DNA of 64,000 bases from Hevea brasiliensis (GCF_030052815.1 NC_079505.1:64279399-64343398), one strand, 5' to 3'; positions 9,691-25,439 are shown, counted from the stretch's first letter. Numbers and translations: made by a program. The notes: generated by a model not told the origin, from the sequence alone.

Positions 9691-12600
9691 TTGAGCAAAT
9701 AGTAATTAGTTGAATTTTCGAGCTATCATTCCATAAATTTATCTGAAAATTATTATCTATTTGCAATAATGTTACGGTGACAACTATTACGTTTGAATAT
9801 TTTGTGGTATCATTTGATAGAATTTGTTGATAATAATTTAATAAATTTATTTTTTTCGAAGCATAATAGTTGAGATAATTGTGATTCTGAAATTTTTTTC
9901 ATTTAATTAATTTGTAATGATAATTTTAAAATAAATAATGAAAATAAAATATTTAAGTGAAAAAAAAAATTTAAAATCTTTACATGTAATTTTAATTTTA
10001 TTAATTTGAGTTTCAAAGTTTGGTATTGAATTTAAATTTTAGCAATTAACCATTTTCATTAAAAATTGTTTAAATTTAGTTGAATTTTTTATACAATAAA
10101 ATATTTTTATTAAAAATAAAGAAATTATTATTAAAATAAAAATTTTCTAAAACAATCAAAGCTTCAGGTTAGCAATTTTATGTACTTCTACATATTAAAT
10201 GATCTAAATGCACACATAACATTAAAATCGATATTAAAATTTGAAACCCTAATTGCAAACACCATCAATTTTTCGAGAATAATAATGAATAGGATATTCT
10301 TAAAAATTGCCTTATTTATATTCAAATTCAATTATTGTTCTTAACATCTAAGTTTAAACTTGATTGTTATTACATAAATAATACTCAAACTTATTTAATT
10401 TTATATATTTTAATTAATAATCTATATAAAATATATTTCTATGAATAAAAATTTTAATAATATTGTAAAACAATTAAATTATATTTAAAATACCATATAT
10501 AAAATTTTATAAATGATATTATAAATATATATATATATATATATATTATATTTAATTCATTATTTTTATAAGGATCTCGAATATATAAAATCTAAACCCA
10601 ATATAACTGCTAATTTTCAAATTTAAATCCATCTTAAACTTTATTATATAAGTATCTTAACTATCTTAATGAGGCTCAGCAAGGTTGAAAATGAAAAAAT
10701 GTATGTGGTTAGAGAGCTGGTTGAAAGACCTAGCTTTTCTTGTTTCTTTATAAATTACTAGTTTTGATGTCAACGTAAACTAGTGATTAAAATTTTTTAT
10801 ATAATTTTATTTTAAATATTTTATATAATATAATATAATCACACACATATATATGTATATATTATTTTTAATAATTAATTAAATTTAATTATTTATTAAT
10901 ATGACTATATTTTACATCTAATTAAAGTTGATTCAAAAAAATTATAAGAAAATAAAATTAATTAATTATATTACTTTAGTCAATTAAAATATTATAAATA
11001 AAATAAATAAAATATAATTTTTAATTTACATTATTTTAGTGATTAAAATATCATAAATAAAATACCGCAAATATGGTATGAGAATATGAATATTTTAATT
11101 TTTTCAATTAAAATTTATTATTTATTAAAAGTTATTAGTAAAATAATTTTAGTTTTTTTAAAATTATTATAATCCATTTAAAATAGGTATTGTGATGTAA
11201 AAAATATGTATTTTATTGCTTGACTTTATATTATTGCAATAAAAATTTTAGAATTAACAATTTTTTTTGTAATAACTTTGTTGTATTTTTATAAATAATA
11301 AAAATAATGAAGGCTGTTTTCAGAAATCTCAATGTTCCCTTTTTAAATTTTTTTTCAACTTCTTACCATTATAATCAATTTTTTTAATATTTAAGAATTT
11401 TAATTTGATTTTAAATATTTATTATTTTTAATTAATAATGAAAATTAAAATAAATTAATTGTCAAAATTATGACTAAAAGATAAATCAACAATTAAAATT
11501 ACATCACATTAAATAATTTAAATCAATTTTGACTATAGGTTAAGAAAAAACTTTTAAAACCATGCTAAATTGTTAAAAAAGAGATAGCTATAATTATAAA
11601 AATTTGAAAAAAATATTTTAAATATTAAGCTTTTAAATTGCATATTATCATTTACTAATAATAAAATTATTTATGAATTAAAATTTTTATTTATATAAGT
11701 ATTTTTTGAAATAAAATCTTATAATAAGACAAGGATTTTAATATGATAATTATTATTTATTATAAATTAAAAAATTATAAAATAATTTGATTATTTCATA
11801 AATTCTTTCATTATATTTATTAATTAATTATTAAAAAAATACAACACTATAAGTAAAAAGTTAGATTAATGATTGAATAAATTTTTATTATTTATTAATT
11901 TATATTAATGTAAAAATTAAAAAATATATATTTTTTATTTAAACAAAAAGAATATATATTAAATATATTTATAAAAGTTAAATTATATAATTTAAAAATA
12001 CATTGTTATAATTATATATCATATATTAATTTTATTCCTTAATATAACTCTAAATACTTATATATTTACATAACTAAACAAGGTTAAAAGATAAAATATA
12101 TATATATATATATATATATCAAAACCTTTATGTTAATTATTAATTTTATAAAAACTTTTATTTATATCAATTTAATCATAAATTTTTTAAAATTTAATAA
12201 TAAATTTAATTAAAAATAATTAACTTATCAATTGGCAAAAATAATTCAAAATTTTTTATTTATTATCAATTTTAACTGCTCCTCTTAGTTTTATTAATAT
12301 ATTCAATAGTTTTAGTATTTTTATTAATTTTAACAAATTTCATGTTGATAAAAAATAATATATTTAATATTATTATATAAATTTTTAATTTTTATCTCTC
12401 ATTCTTTCTACTTATACTTTCAATTTATATATTTCCTATCATTTTATTTTAAATTTAAGGAAAAAGAAAAAAGAAAAAAAACCAAATATTTAAAAATAAA
12501 ACATGAACAAAAAATAAAATTAAAATAAATGTAATTATAATTTTTAAAACGATAGGTAAATTAATTAAAATATTATTCTTTCATCAAATTGAGAATAATT

Positions 12601-13800
12601 ACTGAAATTGATGTGAGAATAAAAAGATTGGTTGATATTAATAATGTATGCAAATATTTGAATTACTTTGGTCAATTAAATAATTTTATTAGGCTAATTA
12701 TAAAAATTAAAATTAATGTCAAAATTTGAAATTAAATTGATAAAATTAAAAGGTTTGATCAAAATTGAAGAAATTTATACAGGTTTTGATTTTTGTAGCC
12801 ATTTAGCCATTAAATAATAATATAAAATTTAAATAAATAGATAAAAATTTAAAACGAATAAGCATTTAAATTTCATATTATGATTTTTATTACATTTTAA
12901 TATAAAATTAAAATTTATTTTTATTTTAAGCAATTAATTATTCAAATAAAGTCTAAATAATTTTTATGAATAGTGTTTTTTTTAAAATTTTTAATATGTT
13001 TATAAATTATAATATTTTATTAGTGTAAAGAATAAAATTAATTTGAAAATAGAACTAATTAATAAAAGATTTCTAAGCACTTTTTCTTTTTCTATAAAAT
13101 TTTAGTTAATTTTATTAAAATTGTAAAATTATTATTATTTTTTCTATTTGCCTAAATTTGTCAAAATTGAAATGTAATTATAATAATTTCATTAAAATTT
13201 TCAATAAAAATTATTTTTTAATTTATTATATTAAACAAGAATTTGAAAATATAAAATTATTTATTTTTATTATTAATAAAAATGAGATAAATAAAATATG
13301 TTTATATATAAAAATAAATTTTAAGTTTGATTAAAGTTATATTTTATCGATATAAATAATTAAAAAATATTTTACATTTATGACTAGTAAATGTGATTCA
13401 TCAACTTCAATTGTATTAAAAATTCAAATTCTAGATTTTAATACGTAATTAATGCTAAATTTTTTTTATTAACTATTTAATTTTTAATAATAATTTTATA
13501 ATAATGTGAAAGATATTTTTATTCCTCCAAAAATTCTCCTCTATACAATAAATAAATAAATATATATATATATATATATAATTAAAATAGATTAAATAAT
13601 TTTTAATGAATTAATGAAACTTATAAAATTATAATTATAAAATTATTATATTAAAATTACAATGATTAGAATTATTATTAAAATAATATCAAAATTTTAA
13701 TTTAAATTAATTATTATAATATTAAAAAATAAATTATTAAATATTTAATAATAAATATTTCATTACAAAAAAATTATTAATTACGTTATAATGTATTATA
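9691..13800. other. AT-rich intergenic DNA, no gene seen
   Basis: About 4 kb of very AT-rich sequence with stop codons in all frames and short (TA)n runs near 10525, 12095 and 13559. A weak inverted similarity between about 12118-12190 (ATCAAAACCTTTA, TATCAATTTAAT) and about 12700-12790 read in reverse may be a decayed MITE. Nothing here can be called a gene. Confidence 0.6.
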
Positions 13801-13824
13801 GAATTAATATCATAAATGTTTTCC

Positions 13825-14110
13825 TAATTAGAGGCAGAAACCCTTTTTTATCCTTCTCAATCGCATCTCATAAATTGCTCAAGGCTAGACCCAATGTCAC
13901 GAATCACCGCCTGTACCCCATATCCATGTCACCGGTAGCAAACCTTAGCTCATCTTCGTTGCGGTACTCAATGTGCAGACTCGTTCCTTCTCACTCGGTG
14001 ACATCTCCATCAACAATCGTCCATCATTTCTACTTGTTTCGCAGTGACCCATCCTATCACCATGCTCATTCCCATTTGTGGTTTACCTTGAGTGATATAT
14101 TGTTCAGAGC
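13825..14110. other. Less AT-rich island of unknown nature
   Basis: A 285-base block with near-balanced base composition in AT-rich surroundings. The plus strand is open for 151 codons across it (13791-14246), but the protein is low-complexity at both ends and matches no family I recognise. It could be a fragment of a transposon or of an old gene. No promoter or splice context was found. Confidence 0.3.
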
Positions 14111-14362
14111 ACATCAAATCTACAGTTGTATATTATTTATAGATATTTATTATATGAATTTGTTATTTACACCGTTAACTTTATATATATATAATTTTTA
14201 TTTAACATTAATATTAATTTATTTACTTAATGTCATTAAAAATTAAATAAAAAAAGATACAGAGAAATGATAAAATTGATAATAAAAATAATATTATCCT
14301 AATCAAGTTATATTCCCTGTAGCATTACTCTTTATTTGTATGTAAAGGGGAACACATGCATA

Positions 14363-14364
<2 letters not shown>

Positions 14365-14394
<30 letters not shown>
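14365..14394. repeat. Poly(T) tract
   Basis: About 30 consecutive T. It lies downstream of the HCT-like gene 1 stop codon, which is on the minus strand, so on the sense strand it is poly(A). It could mark an old retroposed insertion end. Confidence 0.8.
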
Positions 14395-14401
<7 letters not shown>

Positions 14402-14453
14402 GCATACTTTTTACTAGAATCACTATAAAGTAGACATATATAGATGTTCAATA

Positions 14454-14501
14454 TTTACCTAGCCTACTTGATCAGACTTTACCTAGCCTACTTGATCAGA
14501 C
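14454..14501. repeat. 24-bp tandem duplication
   Basis: Two perfect copies of a 24-base unit beginning TTTACCTAGCC and ending TGATCAGAC, downstream of HCT-like gene 1. Confidence 0.95.
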
Positions 14502-14677
14502 TTAAGGCATATTATTAATTTGGTGACCCAAACCCGAGTCTCTACTCTCTTTCTAGTCATCAATTTCTTCACCTCAGCTGTTAACTAAGCACAAACCAAA
14601 GCCTGCAAGGCTGTAACCTCTTGTAGGTTGATCAATTGAAAAGCAGAAGCAGCTGCTGTATATCCTTTTATCAAACA

Positions 14678-17433
<2,756 letters not shown>

Positions 17434-17492
17434 CTTATGATTGCAGAGACAAATGTCGTTAGATGTGGTGAGAATGGGGTTGATATGACTGT

Positions 17493-17500
17493 CTTTTATA
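17493..17500 (-). promoter_or_regulatory. TATA box of HCT-like gene 1
   Basis: Minus-strand TATAAAAG within GGTCTATAAAAGAC. It lies about 60 bases before the putative 5'UTR donor site, which would put the transcription start near 17465 with a short first non-coding exon. A clear plant core promoter match, but unproven. Confidence 0.6.
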
Positions 17501-17509
17501 GACCATGAA

Positions 17510-18430
17510 GCTGGAAAAAATAATAACCCAATCAAATATATCCCTCCCTTGTATAAAATTATAATTTATAAAGAAATAGGTAAAAAAAGGAAGGCTAGGT
17601 TTTTTCAGCTCGGTCTCTCTCACCACACACATATCTTTCATAAAAAACTAGAGTTGTGGCAAATAGGTGTCCAGTAAGATATTTTAGGGTATTTGATTTA
17701 AATTTTTTTTAAAATTTGACAATTCATTAATAAAAATAGTAAGATAAATATAATATATTATTCTTATAAAAGAAAAAAAATATAAATATAGATAATTAAA
17801 ATATTCTATTCAAAGATGATCTGGAGAGGGTAGAATAACCTTTCGAATAGTAACTGGTCCTTTTTAATTTTAAACGACTAAAGAAAGCTTTCGTAATACT
17901 GTCATTTCGGAAATTTGTTGCTTTCATGGCCCACAGAAGATATGAAACCACCAATCGTCAATTGAGGAATAGGCCGCACTATCAAACTCCATTGATAGAA
18001 AAACATTACCTATATTTGAGTTTCCAACAAAAAGCAATCAATGATTCACGCTGTATTTCGAATTGCTAAATATTTCATTCAAATATTAAAAAAAAAAAAA
18101 AACAAAATCCCTCTAAGGGAAGAAAAACAAAACCCGAATAATGAGTAGAAACAGGGTCCAATATTGGGGAGAGAACCTCAGATATATTCTTAAAGAATAT
18201 AAATTTAACGAGAGAAATTCAAATATATTCTAAACAGATATAAATATGAGAAATATTAAAAAATAAAAAAAAGAAAATCAATCTAAGAATAGCTCTCGGT
18301 GAAAAATTCATCGGTATTGCCAAAATAGAAATTTGAAAGAGAAAAGAAAAACGTGAAAGAAGAGAGGAGGAGAAGAGAGGAGGATGGGTCACAAGATGTT
18401 GATTAGTTGCCATAAAAAAATACTTTAATT
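17510..18430. other. Upstream region of HCT-like gene 1
   Basis: About 900 bases between the promoter and the transposon cluster. A 64-codon minus frame at 18219-18413 is low-complexity and has no family resemblance, so no gene is called. Confidence 0.5.
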
Positions 18431-18999
18431 AGATTGAAAATTAATGTATTAGATATCTGAAACTTCAACATGTTTATATAAATAGTGAATTAAATGTAAA
18501 ATATCACTATAAAAAAACAGGGCATTAACGACGGGAAAATCTGTCGCTGAAAGTCTGTTTGCCGTTGCTGAAAGTTTCAGCAACGGATTTGTAACCGATA
18601 ACAATCCGTCGCTTAAACCCTCGTCGCTAATTTTTGCAACCATTTTCTATTTCTGTCGCTAATGTTAGCAACAGAATTAGCGACACCAATTGCTGTCGCT
18701 AAATCCCAATGACCATCAACCAAATGTCCGTCGCAAATCCATCAATAATCCGCTGCTAATTTGGCATTATTTGTCACTTTTTTTTAATTTCTTATAATTT
18801 TTATGAATTTATCACAAAAATTCATAATCAAATACAATAGATCGATCACAATAATCTTGATTCCATATAATTTAAATGCATATATTATTAAAATTAAATA
18901 ATCCTTGCAAAGTATCATATATTCATAACAAGCAAATTAAATTAAGATTACATCCATAAAAAAAAAAAACTATTATTCTAAACATTATTTGCTTTTTCC

Positions 19000-19348
19000 A
19001 TTCTTTCCTTTTCAATCACTGCTCTCCTCTGCTCAACATGCTAGGCAACACCATTTGCTAGCTCTTGGTGATGGAAGTCCAGTGTTTGTATTCTAGAACC
19101 TCAATGGATCTGATGCTTGCATCACTTCATTCAAAGTAACATCAAATTAGATGCAAGTCAGATGTGACCAAAGTAATTGGATGTCAACCTAAATATACAA
19201 CAGGGAAAAAGGTTCCCTTACCTTTGATAGTATGCACAAAGAAAATAAAAGGATCCACCTTGTCAATTGGTGATTGCGACTCTTCTTCATCGCTGTAGTC
19301 ATCATTTGATTCCTCATCCTCGTCGTCATGTGGACCAAGAGCCTTTGC
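19000..19348 (-). pseudogene. Captured C-terminal exons of an importin-beta (SAD2/importin-7-like) gene
   Basis: Exon A (19348-19222) is fully open. It has acidic clusters, then ESQSPIDKVDPFIFFVHTIK, the signature tail of plant SAD2-type nuclear import receptors. It is bounded by ATCACAG| and |GTAAGG splice sites. Exon B begins at 19124 after TGAAG| and joins in phase to give VMQASDPLRF. The rest of the C-terminus (LDFHHQELANGV, then EQRRAVIEKERMEKA) follows after one frameshift and two in-frame TAG codons at family Gln positions. Because the intron is still present, the piece was captured from genomic DNA and not from mRNA. The parent protein carries cargo into the nucleus; this copy cannot. 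Confidence 0.8.
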
Positions 19349-20020
19349 CTGTGATATCAATAGCAGAGGATGATCAAGAAAAACAAGAAGAGTGTTTAAG
19401 GCAATCTTTGATACAAAGTATTTAAGTGAGTTAAAATACCCATGGAACTAGAGAAAACCACCAATATAGAAAAAGGATGAGAAAATCCATGTATTTTGAT
19501 GAATTCTTCAAATTAAAAGGATTTGAAACCAGCCTAGTACGTGGGATTTTGTGAAATCCCTCTCCCTCAACATATGGATTTCACAAACTTAATTCAAAAT
19601 TGCCCATCAATTCCATGGTTTTAGACTGCGTTAAGAAACATGGAAGATTGCCCAAATCCTGGATTTGAAAATCTACATGAATTTGAACAATAAGCCCTGC
19701 TACCCTTTTAAGTAAAAATAATAGCTGCTACTATTTTTTTTGGAAATGTAAGCCGTGATCAACAGCCATACAACCTCACATGTGATCAATATACCCTCTG
19801 GTTTCCATTGCCTTTTGATTACAGTGTTAAATACTTGCAATGTTCAATTACCAAAACAAGAATTATAACATCTAGGAGCACTTTTTAGCATTGAAATTTG
19901 CCATTACGTCACCATATTAAAAAAGATAAAGGTGGACCTAGATTATTAATTATGTACGAAACCTTCACTTTATTCATATTATTTTATGTCATTAAAATTT
20001 CTTTCTCATTTGCTAAAAGT

Positions 20021-20060
20021 AGGAAATCCAGAAGTGAAATAGGAAATCCAGAAGTGAAAT
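20021..20060. repeat. 20-bp tandem duplication inside the CACTA element
   Basis: Two perfect adjacent copies of AGGAAATCCAGAAGTGAAAT. Confidence 0.95.
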
Positions 20061-20548
20061 TAAGGAAACTACAGTAAATAATAACCAAAGAACATGTGCG
20101 AGAGAGGCAACTATTCTGAGACCCAAAAAAAAAAAAAAAAACCAACAATCAACCTGCCAATTTTGGTATTTGAGAAGTTCATAGTCAGGAAATAATATCT
20201 CAATTTGAATAATTAAACTCTGCCTTCTCTCTTGTAAAAAAGTTCAGTCCATTACCAATTCATTTAATTGGCAATTCAAAATTACATGTTATTTTCACCA
20301 TTCAAAGCTTATTATATTTACTATATTTCAAATATTCTGCATTATCTATCTAAGACTGATTTAATAAAAAATGAATTTCCAGATACTATCAAACAATTAG
20401 ATCTAAATCAAAATGTACAAAATTAACTAAAAACCTACTTTTATAAAATTTCCACTGATGCATTCAGCAGCTTCTCTTCCCAACTTCATTGCTTCTGTGA
20501 TAGTTAATTGCAGAGCATTGCCTCCACTTATGGATTTACATCTAATCT

Positions 20549-20554
<6 letters not shown>

Positions 20555-20615
<61 letters not shown>
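20555..20615. repeat. (TA)n microsatellite
   Basis: About 60 bases of AT/TA inside the CACTA element. Confidence 0.95.
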
Positions 20616-20619
<4 letters not shown>

Positions 20620-21959
20620 AGACATCAAGTTCACAATCATTAGGTATGAACTAATTAAACAAGGAATTAAATTTGAACCAATATTGGGTTTCGAGGTACC
20701 TACCATAGGACAAACACTAGTGGGTTGATCAAATCTTATGTGACAAAGGTTGCTAAGAAGGAGGCTATCAAACTAGGTTTTCTAGCTTCTTGCAAATTCA
20801 AGCAAAAGCCCTAAATTAGTTGCTTGAGAATTTTGTTTCACTAGATCCAAGCCAAAGCCCTAAATTGGTCGAACCTGCAGAATGAAACTGTATATAGATA
20901 TATCTAAGTTCACGAAGAAGTAGTAGGCATTGTGTTGCCTTCGAAATTAGAATTCTCCACACAAAATTCAAATATATGGGCTGGAAATAGAATAGGAGAA
21001 AATGGAAAACAAGTCTAAGATTAAACTATTGCCTTAATCCTGAACCCAGAAAAAATTTACCTAAGCTTAGAAAAGCGCAGAGCAGAAACGACTAACGAGT
21101 AGGGAGGAAGGTTGGGAAAGATGCCGTAGTCGAAGGAGGGAGGGGGAGGGGGAGGGGGTGGGGTTGGTTGCGGTGTCACGAACAACAGAAGGAACAGATC
21201 GAGGACCAAGGATGGGAGAGTGCTGGGAGGGAGACAGAGGACTAGAGGAATTTGGGTTAAAACGCGGCTGTGCTCTTAGGGATTTTAACTTTTAATGTGT
21301 ATTTTCTAACCGATTACCGATAAAATAAAAGCTATTGGAAAATCTGTCACTTTTCGATCGCTAATACAAACTCACCTGTCGCTGTTTACGTTAATTAAAT
21401 TTCCGTCGCAATCCCGTTAAAAGTTCCATCGCTATTTGAAATAATTTCTGACAGATTTAAATTCGTCAGAAATTTCGTCGCTGAAGCTTTGTTTTTTTGG
21501 TAGTGTATATATTTTTTATAATAATATTTATAAAATTTTATATATCATATTTTAAATAAATACAATTCAAATATTATATAAAACTATTAAATTTTAAAGA
21601 TTATTAATAAAAAAATATTTATATAGATTATTTATTAAAATATATAAAATTAAATGAGTTCAAATATTATTTAGATAATAATAATCAGATATAAAATAAA
21701 TTTAGGTATTAAAAATAATAATCAGACCGATTTTGTAGATACCCTTTCCGATATGTGAACAACCAGTTATGCTTTGCGATTAGATTTTCAAATTTTAATA
21801 GTGATTTTTAATGTTTGCATTTAGATCCTTTAATATGCAAAAGTATATAAAATTGCTAACATGAAGCATTGATTATTGTGGCTTATAATAAAACAAGCAT
21901 TGATTATTATAGAAAATTTATAATTTAATAATATTTCCATATTTCTCATTAAAAATTAT

Positions 21960-22231
21960 TTAAATTTATTCATTTAAATAATTTCTCTCTATCTCTTTAT
22001 CTAAAAAAAATAATAAATTATTTTTAAAAATATTATATTATACTAATAAACTATTTTATTAGAGAGAGAGAGAGAGAGAGAGAGGTGGGTGGAATGCAGG
22101 GGATAGAGGACCTCAATCTAAAAAATAATTCTCTCTCTGTGTCTCTCTATCTCTCTCTCTATGTCATATTTTTTAAAAAATAATTTATTATTTTTTTAAA
22201 GAAAGAGACAGACAGAGACAAAGACACAAAC

Positions 22232-22271
<40 letters not shown>

Positions 22272-22300
22272 AAGAAAAGTAGAGAGAATAAAAGTTAAAT
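21960..22300. repeat. Partial copy of the GA/CT-rich fold-back element
   Basis: Shares its order with 23115-23450: CTCTTTATCTAAAAAAA, a TATACTAATAAAC segment, a (GA)n tract at 22061-22084, a GGTGGAATGCAGGGGATA block (GGTGGAATGTGGGGGATA in the other), a CT-rich stretch and ATGTCATATTTTTT. Only the central part of the longer element is represented. Confidence 0.65.
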
Positions 22301-22840
22301 TGAGTGTGATCAATATGATGCAATTAAAGTTAAAATGATAAAGCTATGAAAAAGAGGTTATTTAAGGGGACACTTCCAAAGTTAATGAATCAATACTTCA
22401 AATAGTAGCAAGAGAAATAAGAAAGTAAAGGAAATTGAGTATGCTTTTCCTAGGAATACAATTCTAAGTAACCCTTTAATTAATGGGAGAAAGACCAATG
22501 GCTCTTGGTAGTCTTACCAAGGGTTCAAAAAGAGTTTAGCTCTGCTTGAGTGAAGCAGAGTGTTGAGGAAATGGTAATGTAAAACAAGAACAAAAAAAGA
22601 AATTTCAACATAATACACTTAAATGATGAAGCTCTTTCTGAAGAGTTGAGTCATAAGGGAGGAAAGAACCATCCCCCCTCCCCCCTTTTCCCCATCCACT
22701 AAACTTTAGAAAAAGTTCCAAATCAGTATAGTGGGCCGTTAGATGATCAGAGTCTACAACCTTAGGCTTGCTATAGATACCAGCGCCTTAAGCTAACCTA
22801 TCCTAGCACTGGTGACGACCCTCTAACTGGGTCATGACAT
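22300..22840. other. Intergenic DNA, no gene seen
   Basis: Moderately AT-rich sequence between the two GA/CT-rich blocks. There is a C-run near 22675-22690 and no recognisable reading frame. It could be a fragment of a retroelement. Confidence 0.4.
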
Positions 22841-22842
22841 TT

Positions 22843-23196
22843 TTGCTGACATGACATAAATTTTGATAATAAAAAAAGCCAAATTTTTTATTTTTTGTTA
22901 ATTTTAGCCAATTTTATTCGATTTTTGTCAATTTTAGCTATTTCTATTTTGGTGGGAGATGAGAGAGAGAGAGAGAGGTGGATGGAGGGTGGGACAGAGA
23001 TGTTATCTTTCTAAAAAATATCTATATTATTTTGTATAATAAAAAATAATTTATTATTTTTTAGAGAGAGGATCTCTCTCCCAGCCTCCACCCACCTTTC
23101 TCTCTCTGTGTCTCTCTCTATGTCTCTTTATCTAAAAAAATGATAAATTATTTTTATAATTTAAAAATACTATATTATACTAATAAACTTTTTTCG

Positions 23197-23245
<49 letters not shown>

Positions 23246-23708
23246 GGTGGAATGTGGGGGATAAAGTTCTGCTCTCTCAAAAATAATTCTCTCTTTGTGT
23301 CTCTCTATCTCTCTTGCTCACTCTCTCTCTATGTCATATTTTTTAAAAACTAATTTATTAATTTTCTTTTAAGAAAGAGACAGAGAGACATAAAGAGACA
23401 GACACATACACACACATACATAAAGAGGGAGAGGGAGAGAGAGAGAGAAAGAGAGAGAGGTGGGTGAAGAGTGGGGAGAAAGGTCCTTTATCTAAGAATA
23501 ATAAATTATTTTTTATTATACTAAGTAACATAAATATTTTTTAAAAATAATACATTTTTCTCTACCATCCACCCACCTCTCTTTCTCTCCTCCCATAATA
23601 AAAAAGTTGGCTAAACTTGACAAATATCAAATATAATTAGTTAAAATTGATAAAAATAAAAATATTTGGCTTTTTTTATTATCAAAGTTTGTATTACGTC
23701 AATAAAAA
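22843..23708. mobile_element. Fold-back (long inverted repeat) element with GA/CT tracts
   Basis: The outermost left bases (TTTTGATAATAAAAAAAGCC at about 22860) match in reverse the right end (GGCTTTTTTTATTATCAAAG at about 23668). The similarity continues inward through a CAATTTTAGC-like segment, GGTGGATGG, a TATAATAAAAAATAATTTATTATT core and CT-rich runs, for about 400 bases per arm. The arms meet at the long (GA)n tract at 23200-23242. The element has no coding capacity and its target duplication is unclear. It may be a MULE- or MITE-like fold-back; a transcript would form a long hairpin. Confidence 0.7.
23200..23242. repeat. (GA)n microsatellite
   Basis: About 40 bases of AG/GA at the centre of the fold-back element. 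Confidence 0.95.
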
Positions 23709-23719
23709 TATATAAAATA

Positions 23720-24530
23720 ATCATATTTTACTATGTTAGCAATAATATTTTAGTTAACTTTCACGTTATTCGTCACATTAATAACACTATCTAAAATAAT
23801 AATAATAATATAGTACTATCTAAAATAATAATATTTTAACCACACAATTCACCACACCAGCCTTCTAAATTTCTAATTTTAAAGCCTAGTCAAAACATAT
23901 AGTAAATTTTGAAATTGGACGAAAATTAATAAAAAAAGAAGTTAAAATTGACAATTTACGCAAAAATTTGACTCTGTTTTGACAGTTTAGCCTTAAGTTA
24001 AATTATTAGTTTTACATATTTAATTTAAAATAAATTTAAATAAGTCAACTTCGAGTTGAGTTGTGCAGATCGTCAATTTGATTCTTAACTTTATAAATTA
24101 ATTATTTAGATTTATATCAATTTAAATTGAGTGCAAATTAAATAAATTATAGATTATTTCAGATTGATCGAATTTAAGTCCAAATGACGTGTGAAAAAAA
24201 AAATTGCTATCGTTAGTGAACTAACAGACGGGGAAAACTTATGCTGGAATCCTTGTTTTGTCAAATTATCTTTTAATTGTCTGTTGGAGGCTTCACATCA
24301 CAGGACAACTCGAGTCAAGCTAACTCAGTCATCTTCATGCATTAATTTTTGAAAAATTATTGAGCTCATATAAAATATTAAATTTTAGTTTTTTCTTATA
24401 CTCACATAGATATGGGCCCTTTTATAAATTATGGAAAGTATGTGAGCGAAGAAACACAGTATTCTATACTTTGCTCCATTTTTTAGGCTTAGAATTAATA
24501 CTGTCTGAATCTTTATCAGCTGCAACTTAT
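23720..24530. other. AT-rich intergenic DNA
   Basis: No gene or recognisable element; a short (AAT)n run near 23795. Confidence 0.5.
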
Positions 24531-24540
24531 CATCACAGCT

Positions 24541-25245
24541 AAGAGGCCATATCAACCGCAACTTGTTAAGGACGTGCCAATTTGTTCACCACAATTCGCA
24601 CTTCGGTCAATGTCATTCTGAATAAGAATTCAATGGCATCTGACAAAAAAGAATTCAATGGGGCATGCCTGATCTTTATCTTGATCTGTGTACTAAAAGA
24701 CAAACTGTACTGGATCTTTACCTACTTCAGGATAATATCCATAAATGGATTGTTGATACGGATGGGTAATTACCATATGCAATTTCTGGTCCACACATAA
24801 ATGTACTAGTATGTTTCCCCTTTTAGATCGAAATAAATATATTTCTGAGCCTTCTCTTTAAAATTAAAAATGTATGTTCTCTTCCATGCTTAACCACTTG
24901 AATTTTCAATATTCCATCTTATTTCTCATCAAACGAATAGCATATTCTTATGAAAATTTTAGATGTTCTGAACATAATAATAAGAAATCTCATCTTATTA
25001 CTCAAATAAACATAAAACATATATTTGTATTTTTATTCATAAATTAAATTAGATATATAATTATTAAAATAATTATTAGAAACTCCAATGGTGAATATAT
25101 AAATATAATAATTTGCATACTCTTCTGCATCTTCATGAACTTAGGAACTTTTGATGATCTACTTTAGCAAATTTGGCTAACTTTTCAATGAAATGGAGTT
25201 TCAATAACAAGAAAATACAAAAATCTTCCTCTAAACTCCGTCGCA
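24541..25245. repeat. Old duplicated intergenic segment, copy A
   Basis: 24541-24640 (CAACTTGTTAAGGACGTGCC) and 25161-25240 (TTTAGCAAATTTGGCTAAC, then a TTCAATGAAAT stretch) recur in the same order and orientation at 26494-26600 and 26672-26750. The spacers differ in length, 520 against 72 bases. Short open frames inside have no family resemblance. Confidence 0.65.
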
Positions 25246-25361
25246 AGTTTTTTTTCCTGAGTTATCAATACATATGTATGGAAAAGTATGTATGTGTACA
25301 TCACTTAATTTTTATCATGAATTTCGAATAAATAGTCTATTTTAGAAATATAAGTTTTTAA

Positions 25362-25363
<2 letters not shown>

Positions 25364-25433
<70 letters not shown>
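25364..25433. repeat. (TA)n microsatellite
   Basis: About 70 bases of AT/TA. Confidence 0.95.
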
Positions 25434-25434
<1 letters not shown>

Positions 25435-25439
25435 TTTGT

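Larger units (their letters stand above)
18505..21505. mobile_element. Non-autonomous CACTA (En/Spm) transposon with captured gene piece
   Basis: Starts CACTATAAAAAAACAGGG and ends TTTTTTTGGTAGTG, the CACTA-type inverted ends, with the expected 3-bp duplication TAT at 18502-18504 and 21506-21508. Both ends carry many copies of a GTCGCTAA/TTAGCGAC subterminal repeat (about 18530-18770 and 21340-21485), the binding sites for transposase in this superfamily. No transposase is encoded in the 3 kb. The interior contains importin gene exons (19000-19348), a 20-bp tandem repeat and a (TA)n tract. Confidence 0.9.
18430..21770. mobile_element. Old hAT-type MITE relic split by the CACTA element
   Basis: The flanks of the CACTA element (18430-18504 and 21506-21770) together resemble the interior of the MITE at 6589-7102, in the same order. 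The left flank has ATATCTGAAAC and ATGTTTATATAAATA where the intact MITE has GTATCCGTTACCCGAAC and GTTTACATAAATA. The right flank follows its long AT-rich core, ending near GAGTTCAAAT. The terminal repeats are lost. The relic is older than the CACTA insertion. Confidence 0.5.

Noticed and set aside
13791..14246. 151-codon open frame on the plus strand
   Set aside because: No recognisable domain, low-complexity ends, no promoter or splice context. Kept only as a composition island.
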